Part shown: one piece after another, positions 22,775-33,570 of the stretch | How the letters are laid out: each line of letters begins with the position of its first letter | How positions within the stretch are numbered: position 1 is the first letter of the stretch | From: Ophioderma brevispina | Taxonomy: Eukaryota; Echinodermata; Ophiuroidea; Amphilepidida; Ophiodermatidae | Length of the DNA stretch: 64,000 nucleotides | NCBI GenBank assembly: GCA_023653785.1 | Contig: JAMKCH010007161.1 | Span: 1-64,000, forward strand | Reading direction: 5' to 3' | Notes under the pieces: generated by a model | Database searches by the model: none | Seen by the model: only the letters and a program-made list of their open reading frames with translations | Told to the model about the DNA's origin: nothing | Made by a program: the position numbers and the translations under genes

Positions 22775-22855
22775 GCTCGAGTTTTTCGTGGCTTGCAGGT
22801 ATAGGCGCTCCGTCTTGTGATCACAAGTCCTGGTTTCGATTCCCACTTCTGACGC
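22775..22855 (+). tRNA. Degenerate tRNA-like sequence
   Basis: TGGCTTGCAGGTATAGGCG resembles an A box and D arm. CTTGTGATCACAAG forms an anticodon-arm-like stem. GGTTTCGATTCCC, about 45 bases after the A box, is a good B box. Acceptor pairing is poor, so this is probably a tRNA pseudogene or SINE head rather than a working tRNA. Confidence 0.4.
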
Positions 22856-24554
22856 AATTTTAATCTATTATTTTGGGACTTAGAATTGCAATGAAAACTC
22901 AAAGTTGCTAACTGCGTTTAACACAGTAAGTTAGGGTTTTCCTTGTTGGCCCCTAGCCACTTGTGTCCGTTACTATGTTTTGTTTTCAATATGTATCGTA
23001 ATTGGGTCTGAGCCTATAAAACCTAGCGAGGAATTGAACGTTTTTGGTCGGGTACTTCGGTGATCTCACACGGAAAAGTGAACACTCATCACTACGGGGC
23101 GCATCCCTTTTCCCACATGCCTTTCGGTATATTTCAGTCTTGATGTGCAACGCTGGTTTCATTTCAAACGCTTCAATTTTAGAAACAGGATATCGTACTT
23201 ACCGGACCGCTGTACTCTCAGCGATAAGTATGTGGTGATAACTCTAGGGCAGTGAATATTTGCCAATGTTTTGCCAAGATTCACAATGGCGGCGCTGTTT
23301 GCCAAGCCGATGCTAAAGGTGTGTAATGAATAACCAAAGATCAATTGATGTTTGTATTGTTGCCAAACTGTACAGGCATTGGTGCACAATATCTGCTTAA
23401 ATCTGGGATATTCACTGGAAAAGACTTTTTTTTATCTCAAGTCGGAATTTTTATAACGCCCTATAGAAATTCCCGAATCAATAAAATGTCTGCCTTGTCC
23501 TTTAAGTTGTGGTGTGTATTAATGAAAAATAGATAAACTGAACTAATGGTCCACCTAAATTCTCAATTCCAAGGTTTTAGATGAGGTTTTTTGTTTTGAT
23601 GTAAGTAATAGTTATACTACATAATAACAAACTTAATGTATATGCAAACAACACATTTGGTAGAACTTGTGTGGAAATATCTTGAAGTCATCCTTTAATA
23701 TACAGATTTTCACCTAACCACTGCAGGTTAGTTTACACACGCCATAACCAGTACAAAATATCAAAATCATGAATTTTGAGGTTTTTTTTTCCAATGTTTT
23801 TGGATATCAAATTGCTGATTATCCCTTTTAAAAGAGCTAAAGCGGCCTGGCCCATTTTCACAAAATATGAAATTTCGTTAATTTGCTCCTCAAATGATAG
23901 TCTAGGCCATTGGAAGAACAAGATATATTTTACACATAAAAATACATACCCCAAAAACAGATCGGGACATTGATATGAGGATCAGTACATCCACATAATT
24001 TGTAGTCCAACTTTTAAGTTTTCAATAACTTTAATCACAAATGGGTAATACATGATATTTTGGACTCTAACACACTACACTACTCGACACCAAACCAACA
24101 ATAAGCGTATAGACCGGTCAAACAGTTGGCATAGCGCATGGGACATGCATACGGCATGCATGTTCTTGTGTTAAAACGCCATTTCGTGTCCTGTGGAATA
24201 AGCGTCGCCGGCGAAGGTTAATATAAAAACCGTTGTTTACCCATAAGGGAAGCTGATTTGGTGTTAAATCATTTCGGGTGAGGTGAGGGCTTTTGTATAA
24301 AAAGACTACAACCATGCCAACAATATCGATTTGAAAATCTTGAGGGCGATGATTTTGCAAATGTGCAAGTGTCTCTTTAAAGGTGTAAAGAGCAGGAATG
24401 ACTGTACTTTTAAATACTAGTTCAACCCATTTGTGAAAGGTCATGTAAAAAAGCCCATTGAACAAAAGAATAATCTGGATATAGCTGAAAAAAAATTGTA
24501 CGGAAAAAGTAAATAGAGAAAAACTTGACTTGTTCTTCACATAATAAGATCAGA
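22856..24554. other. Non-coding interval with a weak dispersed repeat
   Basis: No recognised gene. 23549-23630 resembles 20734-20830. A 140-codon minus-strand frame (24118-24540) has a hydrophobic start and a basic end but no motif. A self-complementary GCATGCATACGGCATGCATG-like spot is at about 24146-24160. Confidence 0.35.
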
Positions 24555-25815
24555 ATTGTTGATTCATCACGAAACATGTCAATGACAGTAATGTCACCTA
24601 TCTCAGCGTGACGGTAAATGCACTACCTCAGCGACGTAAAGTCACCTGTATCAGTGAAGGTAAATGGTAAAGTCACTACTCAGTGACGGTAAATGTCACC
24701 TACCTCAGTGACGGTAAATGCAATGTCTCGTGACGGTAAATGTCAACCTATCTCAGTGACGGTAAATGTCACCTGTTCTCAACTGACGTACATGTCACCT
24801 GGTCAATGACAGTAAATGTCACTGTCTCACTGACAGTAATGTCACCTATCCATGACAGTCAAATGTCACATGTATCACTGACCGTAAATGTCACCTGTTC
24901 CGTGACAGGAACTGTCCCGGTCTCAGTGAACGCAAAGTCACCGTTCTAGTGACAGTAAATGTCCACCGGTCTCAGTGACAGTAAATGTCACATGGTCTCA
25001 CTGCAGTAAATGTTCACCTGTCTTCACTGAAGTAATGCACCCTGTGTCAGTGACAGTAAATGTCACCTGTTTCAGTGACAGTAAATGTCACATGTCTCTG
25101 TGATGGTAAATGTTCCCTGTTCTTCTGTGATTGGTAAATGTCATCTTGTCTCAGTGACAGTAAATGTACCTCTCACTGAAGTAAATGTCAACCTGTCTCA
25201 CTGACACTAAGTGTACCTGCCTCACTAACAGTAAGTCACTGCCTCAATAACAGTAGGGTCACCGGCCTCACTAACAGTAAGTCACCTGCCTCACTAACCG
25301 TAAGTCACCTGCCTCCACTAACAGTAAGTCACCTGCCTCACTAACGTAAGGTCACCTGTCTCTTGAAATCGTCTTATTGACATTAAATGTCTCCTGTGAT
25401 GGTGAATTTCACATCCCACCGACAGTAACATCACCTATCTCAATGATAGTAAATGTCACCTGTTTCACTGGCGGGGGGGGGGACAATGAATGTTACCTGT
25501 CTCATTGACACTAAATGTCACCTGCCTCACTGACAGTGGAAAGTCAACTGTCTCTATGACAGTTATGGCATCTGTGTACTGCAACATTAAACGTTCACCG
25601 TGTCACTTGACGGTAAATTTCAATCCCACCAACAGTAAGCATCGCCTGTCTCACGGACAGTTAATGGTCACCTGTCTCGCTGACACTGTCACCTGCCCCA
25701 CTGGGACTAAATGTCCCCTTCCTCACTGGGACACTAAAGGTCCCCTTCCTCATTAACACTAAATGTCACCTGCCTCACTGAGAGTGAAAGTCCCTGTCTC
25801 TCTGATAGTTAAAGT
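24555..25815 (+). repeat. Degenerate ~25-bp minisatellite, about 50 units
   Basis: The unit is close to CTCAGTGACAGTAAATGTCACCTGT. Each unit holds TGACA-GTAAA-TGTCA, a 5-bp stem with a 5-base loop, and its variants TGACGGTAAATGTCA. Units drift from GTGACGG/AGTAAATGTCAC forms (left) through CTCACTAACAGTAAGTCACCTGC (25210-25350) to mixed forms (right), with many single-base indels. The 69- and 88-codon frames here are artefacts. The array resumes at about 26745 after an insert. Confidence 0.9.
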
Positions 25816-26037
25816 GCCGAAACGAGAGATTTCAAATAACAGGTGTCCCGAAAAAAAATGTGAACATTCGGATTTTGGCACTGGTTGTAAAGCGTTTTAA
25901 TCAAAATTATCACCAATCTGTAAGGAGTAACGAGAACTGGTTCTTGGTACAAAAAATTGTGAACTTTCTAATTTTATAGGACCAAGTTAGAAATTCATTC
26001 TATGCCTTCTATTGAAGTATTAAGTACATAAGAATCA

Positions 26038-26251
26038 CCTTTTGTTTTGAAAAATTAAACTAATTAGTTCTCCAGGTAGACAAGGATGTACATATTTATT
26101 AATCTTTCCCTGGTAATGGCCAGCGCACGATAGTGTTGAAAAAAAAACCCATTGTGCGATTGGACGGATTCGTAAGCCGGCGACATTCGTATTACATGAA
26201 CGACGCTCTAACCACCCCCCCCCCCCCCCCCCCCCCCAACCCCCCCCCCCC
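26038..26251 (-). mobile_element. tRNA-derived SINE, copy 1, with poly-C expansion in the head
   Basis: On the minus strand the tRNA-like head reads GGTTAGAGCGTCGTTCATG...GGTCGCCGGCTTACGAATCC, then a T-rich linker, CAACACTATCGTGCGCTG, and the body CCTTGTCTACCTGGAGAAC TAATTAG ending in a TTCAAAACAAAA-type tail. It matches copy 2 (26380-26580) throughout. Instead of the first bases of the head, this copy has long G/C homopolymers (26215-26251), so the head is disrupted. Confidence 0.75.
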
Positions 26252-26379
26252 AACGACTGAGTATAAGCAGGGTTGGTTAGAAGAGAGATAGTATTATCTA
26301 TAAGGTGTTAGGTTCGAACAGGTGTCATCTCGATTCCTAGCGGATAGCATCGAACTGTATAATTTACATATTACGATTT

Positions 26380-26580
26380 TATATTTGTTTTGAATTTTAA
26401 AACTTACTTAATTAGTTCTCCAGGTAGACCAGGATGTATTATTATTAATCTTTCCTGGAGATGCGCAGCGCACAGATCGTGTTGAACAAAAAAAAACCAC
26501 GTGCGCTTTGTCGGATTCGAACTGGCGACCTTCGTATTACATGCACGACGCTCTAACCGCGGAGCTATCAAGCAGGTGTT
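26380..26580 (-). mobile_element. tRNA-Thr-like SINE, copy 2
   Basis: On the minus strand: A-box region TAGCTCCGCGGTTAGAG, an anticodon arm TCGTG-CATGTAA-TACGA with a 5-bp stem whose loop places TGT at the anticodon (threonine type), and B box AGTTCGAATCC. The tRNA-unrelated body that follows (CGTGCGC...TCTACCTGGAGAACTAATTA) is shared with copy 1. Order and spacing support a tRNA-derived SINE. Both copies have the same orientation and lie in the insert that splits the minisatellite. Confidence 0.75.
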
Positions 26581-26589
26581 GATTTTGTT

Positions 26590-26737
26590 TTCACTTTTAA
26601 GACATTAAGACCTTTTAAGCACATTTCGTCTGTGCACCAAAATACAAGGTAAGAAAATCTTGTGAGTGTCTATCTATATGACATCACGACATATGCCACC
26701 TACATGGATGTCTAAATCTCTCGGTGCACCTTTTAAT
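26590..26737 (-). repeat. Partial relative of the 20267-20617 MITE, inverted
   Basis: Its minus strand starts TTAAAAGGTGCACCGAGAG and continues with ACACTC..AAGATTTTCTTACC TTGTATTTTGG. This matches TTAAAGGTGC...GAGGGAGATT and ACACTCAATAGATTTCTTACC at 20267-20375. The other end is not seen, so it may be truncated. Confidence 0.5.
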
Positions 26738-26744
26738 TTGCCTC

Positions 26745-27000
26745 TGTCTATCAACCTAAATGTCCACCTGTCTCACTGACCACTGAATGTCACCTCCCCA
26801 CTGAGAGTAAAGTGTCCTAGTCTCTGACAGTTGATTGCATGTTCTTATCCGACAAAATGTTGCCCATCTCTCTTATGTAGATTCACATCCCATTGACAGT
26901 AATCATCGCCTGTCTCACTGAGTAAATGTCACCTGTCTCAGTGAGTGAGATGTTATTTCTCTCTGTCTGTGAGACAAATGACATTTCTTCCCACTGAGAG
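26745..27000 (+). repeat. Continuation of the ~25-bp minisatellite
   Basis: Units such as CTGTCTCACTGAGTAAATGTCACCTG and CCCATTGACAGTAATCATCGCCTG resume here in the same orientation as 24555-25815. The array was therefore once continuous and was split by the roughly 930-bp insert holding the SINEs. Confidence 0.7.
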
Positions 27001-27061
27001 ATAAAAATTTTAATGTAGCTAGCAGAATCAAATGTCAAGCAGTGTCCCTGTGATATCATTT

Positions 27062-27700
27062 GTCCCCCGCCGAGCAAGTTCGAACGGGGGCTATGAAATG
27101 TCACGTCCGTTCGTCCGTCCGTCCGTCCGTGATAAAAATGTTTAACCACCTTTGTGTACATTTATCTGGAGTTCCGTAAGGGCGACAATGATGTAACTTT
27201 GGGTTGTGGAAAGAAGTGGGTTGGTGAGTTCTCGCGACCTGATTAGATTTTGGGCATAAAATATGCTAAGTAACTTAATTTTCATAATTTATGAAAAATT
27301 TCTCTTGCAAGGCTTGTATACAAGTGTATTGGAGTTTCTTGTAAGGCGTATAAGGATGTAAACTTACATTTGGGTGATTTCAGTAAATTACATATTCAAA
27401 TGTGCTAATTATTATTCAAACGGTACATCGGATGTGCAAAATTCCTTCACTGCATGAAAGCTTATCATGGGCACATCTTCTTTGACCCTTTGAAAGTGTG
27501 TTATATATTTGGCTCAGGTATGCAATGACTAATTAAATATTCATAATTTAAAAAAAAAAAAAAAAAAAAATCAGATATACAAAATTCCTTCACTACTGAA
27601 AGACTACTCTGCCATAATACATCTTTGGTGGGTCATTACAATCGTCTAAGTGCTTGTGGGCCAATTAAAGGGGTTTTTTTTTTAATTAATTATCTATTTG
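27062..27700 (+). mobile_element. Hairpin-headed modular repeat with CCGT run and internal ~150-bp units
   Basis: Starts GTCCCCCGCCGAGCAAG paired with the following TTCGAACGGGGGC. It continues with CTATGAAATG and a (CCGT)n run (27108-27130). Two internal repeats follow: TTATCTGGAGTTCCGTAAGG (about 27163) recurs as TGGAGTTTCTTGTAAGGCG (about 27330), and CAAAATTCCTTCACTGCATGAAAG (27438) recurs after a 20-A tract as CAAAATTCCTTCACTACTGAAAG (27578). The head matches that of 15419-15669. No ORF. Confidence 0.6.
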
Positions 27701-27772
27701 CATAATTTAGAGAATAAAGGTAATATTTTGGGAACCGGAACTCTCTTTACGATGAATGAACCCAAGGCAATA

Positions 27773-27832
27773 CATTATTTTAAGTGGAACAACGAGGCCG
27801 AAGGCCCGAGTTCTTCCACGCAAAAAATAATG
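27773..27832. repeat. 60-bp hairpin with CATTATTTT / AAAATAATG ends
   Basis: CATTATTTTAAGTGGAACAA (left) matches the complement of TTCTTCCACGCAAAAAATAATG (right) around GAGGCCGAAGGCCCGAG. The right end runs into AATAATGGGTCGC, a motif repeated at 48209. The overlapping 110- and 118-codon frames (27698-28063) come from this repeat region and show no domain. Confidence 0.65.
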
Positions 27833-28164
27833 GGTCGCATTAAATGTTATCTCATTGTCGTGATGCTTTATGTCTTCAACTACAACAAAAAGACCTGCCA
27901 ACCCAACAGTGACAACAATCGAACAACCCTTGAACGCAATATCATATTCAAAACGAGACGCAACGTTGGCAGGCGCAACTCGAAACTTACAAAACGCAGT
28001 ATGACGCGAGCGCTTCAAACCTATAAATAACATCAATACACAACGCGTACTACCTGGGTTCAATTAAAACCGGAATTGACCTCGGGCATCAGCCATAAAG
28101 TACGTTTACAATTTCACAGCTGTTTAGACTGTTTTATATTGCTGAACTGGTACGAGTTGGATAT

Positions 28165-28430
28165 GCAAGGGGGAGGGGTGGGGTGTCGGGTCTGGTTGGG
28201 GTGTCCTCGGGGACGGGTGGGGTGTCCGGGTGCCGTGAGGGTTGGGATGTCTCGGGGAGGGTGGGGTTCGTGGGGTGGGGTGGAGTGTCCAGGAATGGGG
28301 GTTTTCATGTGAGGGGGGGTGGGGGTTGTCGTACGGGTGGGGTGTCGTGGAGGGTGAAATTGGGTTGGGGGGGGGTGGGGGTCGTGGAGGGACGGGTGGG
28401 TTTTTTTTCGGGGAGGGGGAAATGTTGGGT
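28165..28430 (+). repeat. G-rich minisatellite-like tract
   Basis: Repeats of GGGTGGGGTGTC and variants with frequent GGGG runs at short spacing make this a strong candidate for G-quadruplex formation. All long frames here (28076-28475 on both strands) are low-complexity by-products. Confidence 0.8.
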
Positions 28431-29061
28431 TTATATATAGACTTTATACATTGTAGTTGCATTTATCGCATATAGTGATCTGACATTGTCGGGGACCTAT
28501 TTTTACGCATGCTAATACGAGTTTCGCCTTGTTTTGGTATTTGGTTTTGTCACAGATTGTTTAAAGCATCTGTGAAAATGTGTAACATGAGACATCAGTA
28601 ATCAAACCGAGCATTGTATTTTTAAAGAGGGATATTTACCAATGGTAATAGAATATAGGTTTTTAAATGATTAAAAGAAATTTCTATATTTTGTACAATA
28701 AAATGCAGTTATACACATAATCCAATTTAAATAAATTTTATTTGTGTTCTTTTTTTTTTTTTGCTTAATGCTTGTCAGCCGTTTCTAATAATAATGTTAC
28801 TCAATCTTGTTTTCCTTTGCAGTAACCAGGGTGATCGCATGATTTATGACTTTACAATAATTGGAAATATTTTTATCTGCTTGAATTTCACCCAACATTC
28901 AATATCTCTACCCATGGCATCAATTAATGATTTACCATTGTAAGCTTTGTAAAAAAGTACTCCGTGGCAATTGTATTTTGAACATCATGCTCATGAATAG
29001 GTTCCACACCACTTATTTGTATTGTAATAGACATCCTATACAATAGCTTCTTTATTACAAT
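28431..29061. other. AT-rich non-coding interval
   Basis: A T-tract (28750-28762) and chance frames only. Confidence 0.35.
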
Positions 29062-29750
29062 CGAGGTTTGACACACAGAAGGACGGACTTCACTTTTTTG
29101 GTGATTTTGAGTTTTGGTACCAAAAAAACGGTAACACCTACAGATTCCTGAAAACCATGAAGCCTTAACTGAAGTCTACCTTCCAATTGCCTATAACGCA
29201 AAATAACACTTCACAACATCTCAATGGTGCACACTTTTGTTTACTAACAGAAAGACTTAACTCTGAGTTACGACCTTCTGATGGTAACTGTATTTTGCAA
29301 ACATGAGTGAGGCTTCATAGCTTGCACCATTGCAGAATTGCAACAGTTTTTTGCTTCCTTTGACTTATATTTTGATGGATTTTCCTTTTAAAACTGCATA
29401 AGGGATGACATATCATTAGAACATCTGAATGAAAAAAATAATGTGCCATCATAGCATTATTGAGATGTAACTCACAGATTACCGTTTTCAGTTTACCATC
29501 AGAAAGGACGTAACTCGCCACTATTAATTCATTAATTAAAGAATTTCTTTAATTCTGCCTGTTCTAATTAAAATTGTCTTTGTTTTAAAGTTTTATCTCA
29601 ATGTTTTGCTTACGTACATATATGTAGGCTTTATGAGATGTTTATATTTTGAGATAATGATAGATTTGCTTAGTAGAAATATTAACATAACATTTCTCCA
29701 AAGCAGGTATTTTTGAGTTTGGCTTTTCTGATTGTCAACTCCTCGAACAT
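29062..29750 (+). repeat. ~690-bp dispersed repeat, copy 1
   Basis: Aligns end to end with 44222-44920 in the same orientation at roughly 85 %, with mostly short indels. Shared blocks include ACCATGAAGCCTTAACTGAA, ATCTCAATGGTGCACACTTT, GAGTTACGACCTT.TGATGGT and AAGAATTTCTTTAATTCTG. It has no ORF of note. The second copy sits inside a LINE, so this is a mobile repeat of unknown class. Confidence 0.8.
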
Positions 29751-29875
29751 TTTTTTAAAGCATAGCGTAACTTAGTAAAAGATTGGAAAAAAAATATACC
29801 GACTACACTACACTTGTTTTTCTATTCCCCTCTTTCTTACATGAACTTATTTTACAATGTGATGGATAGAGAAAT

Positions 29876-30286
29876 GGATGAATGGTATGTGGGTTTTTTT
29901 TTTCAGCAGAGCATGTCCGTTAAATCCACTTTAGTTCTTTTAATAGCCTATTTTTAATTAACCCCTGGGTGTGGGCCACAGATAAACTTTTTTGTTAAAA
30001 TCCTCCATAACAAGAATAAAGACCAATAGATTCTATGAAACCATTTTGGCTATTTAAAAATGAACCTGGTAAGCATTTTGATTTCACAACTAATATTTTT
30101 TTTTGATTTGCCTGGTTCTGTGGAGTTAAAATTCTGCATGTGGGTATCAGTGGTGAAAATGGTGGCAATTTTAGAGAGAGCCATTTAACTTAACTTTTAC
30201 TTACTATCGTACTACTAACTCACCCATGTTCAGCTGAAGTGGATTACTGACAATTGCTCTGAAAAACCCACATACCCATTATTTTC
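29876..30286. mobile_element. Possible MITE with ~60-bp inverted ends, left of the DIRS element
   Basis: ATGGTATGTGGGTTTTTTTTTT near 29886 is the reverse complement of AAAACCCACATACCCATT at 30265-30282, and the match extends to about 60 bases with gaps. Internal parts recur to the right of the DIRS body: TAAACTTTTTTGTTAAAATCC (about 29983 and 35281) and TTCTGTGGA.TTAAAATTC.TGCATGT (about 30118 and 37075). A third copy of the end, in direct orientation, is at 35184-35240. Confidence 0.45.
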
Positions 30287-30779
30287 TAATTCGCACAGTG
30301 CTCAACCGAAAATAAATGATTTCCTATTTAATTCACCAAACTTTGCTGGACAACACTGAACAGACAAGGACAACACAGACCAAAATCTGACCTTTGGGCG
30401 CACCGTTCTCGACGACGAGCACTGCTATACATCAGAATGCTCCCCTTGTCAGGACACAACGAACGGGGCGAGCCCCATTGTTGCTGCACTTGCAAATACT
30501 TTACCGGCTGATTTATTATACAACATACAAAACCCCAGAGTGTAATATTCTAGCTCCCTTACTATGACGCTACAATATACCACTAGAATGTTCAGATAGA
30601 ATGATAAATACCTATATGGCTATATACATTGCTAACGTATCACACACGCAAATCTACCTGGGGGGGAAGGTTTTCCACAAAATCCACAACAAGACGGCCA
30701 AAAGGGCATAAAATCGCCAGAATAGTCTCAAGATGAAACAGCTAAGAAACCCAAGGGCAGATTTTTTTTTTACAGAAGA

Positions 30780-30965
30780 TTCATGAACCAGGCGCCTATT
30801 GTCAGCGTTCTCCTTGACGACTATCTTTGGAGATCAGAAGCCCACCTCCATGCTTTCAAAAGCCTATCTGGGACTCCAATAGCGGCTGCTGCTGATGCCC
30901 CCCTGCTCTCGACTATGAAGCCCACTTTGGCTAGAGTCATATCAATATCATCCACGTTTCCTTAA
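30780..30965 (-). pseudogene. DIRS tyrosine recombinase, C-terminal remnant
   Basis: The minus-strand frame reads VESRGASAAAAIGVPDRLLK followed by AWRWASDLQR and a stop. In intact tyrosine recombinases of DIRS elements this block has the form HSFR-G-A-T-AAA-G-...-LGRW-SDA-...-YIR, where the first Arg and the final Tyr are catalytic. Here the His and the Leu-Gly are altered, and the frame stops before the nucleophilic Tyr. Cutting and joining the circular DNA intermediate would not work with this copy. It lies at the 3' end of the element, as expected. Confidence 0.65.
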
Positions 30966-32079
30966 TATCTCACGGCCCTCGGGTGTAAGGATACCTTACC
31001 ACTCTTACGCATCCATATCTGTTTTTGACTTGAGCATCCCTAAAGGTCTATATAAAATCTGAGTCAATCAAACAACCGCCACTGTTAATCTATTTTTTGA
31101 GCATAGCTCCTGGGCAGGAGCGATTACCAGTTGTCCCTATAACCACCCATGCCATCTCTAAACTGATCTGTTTTGCTCTTTTCAATACAATTTCACATGT
31201 GAAGCACATAAGTCAACATCACACAACTTCATTAGATAATTTCATCGTACTCAGAATCCGCATAGGCATGCAAAGAACATGGAGCCAAGTCTAAACCTTT
31301 CCATCGCCATTCATTTGTGAACTATCTTACGTAATATATCCGGAGAATGGGTTCTTCCTGTTTACAGTTTTGCCAAAATACCTGCTTAAATCCATCCAAC
31401 AGTAAACGGAGAAACTTTAAATTACAAGGATTCTGGAGGCAGGTACCTGGCGAGCAGTCAAATTCCCATTAATTTGCATAAATGCAGTCTCACTCTAGAA
31501 AACGAGCATCACATATTGAATAGAATAAACAAAATATCTGGCTAAATCAGGTGATACTTTCCCGGAAGAATAGGTTTAAACGCACAGACCTGCATGCTGC
31601 CACATCATTCGTTACCTCTTGATCTGATTTGCATTTACCAACCCCTTGGTTAGGGTGGACCTAAACACTCTGTCTCTGTTAAACTCAACTGTTAAGAACG
31701 TTTATTATAAATCCAAGAAGATATTCACCCAGTGGTTTGCCCGATAACTTGATCTCACATAATAAAAGCTCAGGGCTCTATAACGCACATATGGACCAGT
31801 GTCTTACAATTTTTTAAACAGCCAATGAATATATATAACCCCCATGGGTAAATTAAGTCCCCAGTGACAATGAATGTATCACTCTACACTCCATGAATGT
31901 CAAGTCCCCATGGGAGACTACCAAGTAAATTCATCTATTGCCATCTACTCTCAACCAGACTTCACCTTCATACTTTAAATCTGTACCAATATAAATTACT
32001 ATTCCTGCATTTAACAAATAACTCAGGAAATCGTCTACTGTGCACACCATACTGGAAAGAGGCTATGTTTGAGAAGAAG

Positions 32080-32560
32080 TGGCCAAAAGGAGAATGACGG
32101 CCAAGCAGGAGCTACCAATGTAGCTGCCCTGGATCTTTAACATGTTTAATAGCTGAACCTATCAAACTCATGGGAGGCATACCAACCAATTATTTCATTC
32201 TCCCAAGAAACTGAAAAGCATCACCTGGTACGGTGTTTGGACACCACTACCTAGAATTAAATTTACTCAATTTGCAATTAAATGGTCCGCCAAATCGTCG
32301 GTCACTGTATGTGGACCTCCATAACCCATAACTTATCCCAAAACCTAAAGAACTCCAAGAGATCACCCAGTCATCAATTCTATTGCCTCTACTAGAGTAT
32401 CTGCTTCCACATTCAGATTCCTAGGTACCCATTGCACTTTGTAGTGAAATTCGAATCCCGACAAAGAATCGGCCTATTCCAATGCTCAAAAGATGTAACC
32501 CTCTCTTCATACTACCCTTCTTGATAGCAGCTTCACACCTTTATTATCAATGTCTTACCA
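32080..32560 (-). pseudogene. DIRS RNase H and downstream region remnant
   Basis: In changing minus-strand frames I read a VQWVP-like block, NLNVEADTL and then a DW-type segment (32340-32450). A TVTDDLADHL block follows (32275-32310; intact elements have TVDRFA) and then ATLVAPAWPSFSFWPLL (32082-32132). These blocks follow the reverse transcriptase in DIRS polyproteins. At least three frame changes are needed. The 73-codon frame at 32656-32877 lies between this and the RT and probably belongs to the same ORF. Confidence 0.65.
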
Positions 32561-33179
32561 AGTTTCCTGTAGCTTCGGACTAACGCTTCAATTGCAGTGC
32601 AAACTTGAGCTTCTCTCCATGTCGAGTCGCTCTTAACGTCAGTTTTCTCAACCAATTATCCTGATTCATCCCAGAAATGTCTGCCCAAGCACGCATACTG
32701 TGTGGCGGAGTCGGATATACAATGACCTGTGGCAACGAGTAACAAAAGACAATCTTTCATTAACGTTCTGATATTGGCTCTCTCCAAAAAACCTTCTTCA
32801 ATGACTTCCACTATAGTCTTTGATGTTAAAATAGCTGTCCCAGTGAAGTTGTTGGCAAATCGACCATACTCTGGCAACCCTGGTTTAATTTGAGTCCATG
32901 CCCAAACACCGAGGCTTACAAAGAAATAATTTTACCACAACTGAAGCCAAGTTCTAGCAGTTAATAGAGGTAAGGAACTAGAGAACTCAATACCCTCAAA
33001 ATCTTCTCATTCTTCTATCAATAACTTTAAATAGAACCGATGTTCCTATTCCACTCATTTACCGAACCATTTAATACACTGTACAGGATCCCAGACCGCT
33101 TATCGTGTTAGAAAACACACCTTCGCTCAATAGCTCCGGTGTACAGCTGAAGCTATCTTACCACAACTCACCGTGAAGT

Positions 33180-33570
33180 GACGCGGTACCCCCCCATCCG
33201 TCATCAGGAAAACTACAATACAATGCTTTTAGCACCCAAGCTTTCCTAAAGGTCGAAGACACTTGGTAAATCTTAGGGAGCAGAGAACAAGCCCAAATGG
33301 TAAAACTTGAAAAGAAAAATCCTTATTTACCCATAATCCACCACACGACAAATTTTTTTAAAAAATTTTTTCTAAGGAAATGATATGCTCGGAAAAAATC
33401 TCAAGTGGTGGTAGCCAGACTTTAAATCAAGGAGAACATGAAATCACAATTTTTTCAATATTGAATGCTCCACCCATCTTCGGAACTTATTTTCCTGCTT
33501 CCATATATGGCGATTTACGTACCTAAGATCTAATATTAAACGTTTCTTGCCCGAACTTTGGACAGAAACG
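33180..33570 (-). pseudogene. DIRS reverse transcriptase remnant
   Basis: DLKSGYHH is encoded at about 33403-33432. The block before the active site appears as FKFYHLGLFSAP at about 33270-33305 (intact form VLPFGL-SAP), and the catalytic box as FPDDGW at about 33196-33214, with both Asp kept. Intact DIRS enzymes have FLDDG here. Between them are stops and frame changes, including an A/T homopolymer at 33352-33372. The enzyme would copy the element's RNA, but this copy cannot be translated through. Confidence 0.75.

Noticed and set aside
22775..22855. Functional tRNA gene
   Set aside because: The B box is good, but the acceptor stem does not pair and there is no T-run terminator directly after.
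24118..24540. 140-codon minus-strand gene
   Set aside because: No motif, no splice signals, and a length compatible with chance in this composition.
24555..25815. CRISPR-like regular array
   Set aside because: Repeats adjoin without unique spacers, units drift gradually, and the context is eukaryotic. It is a minisatellite.
28076..28475. Overlapping ORFs up to 112 codons
   Set aside because: Pro- or Gly-rich products of a G-rich tract, open on both strands.
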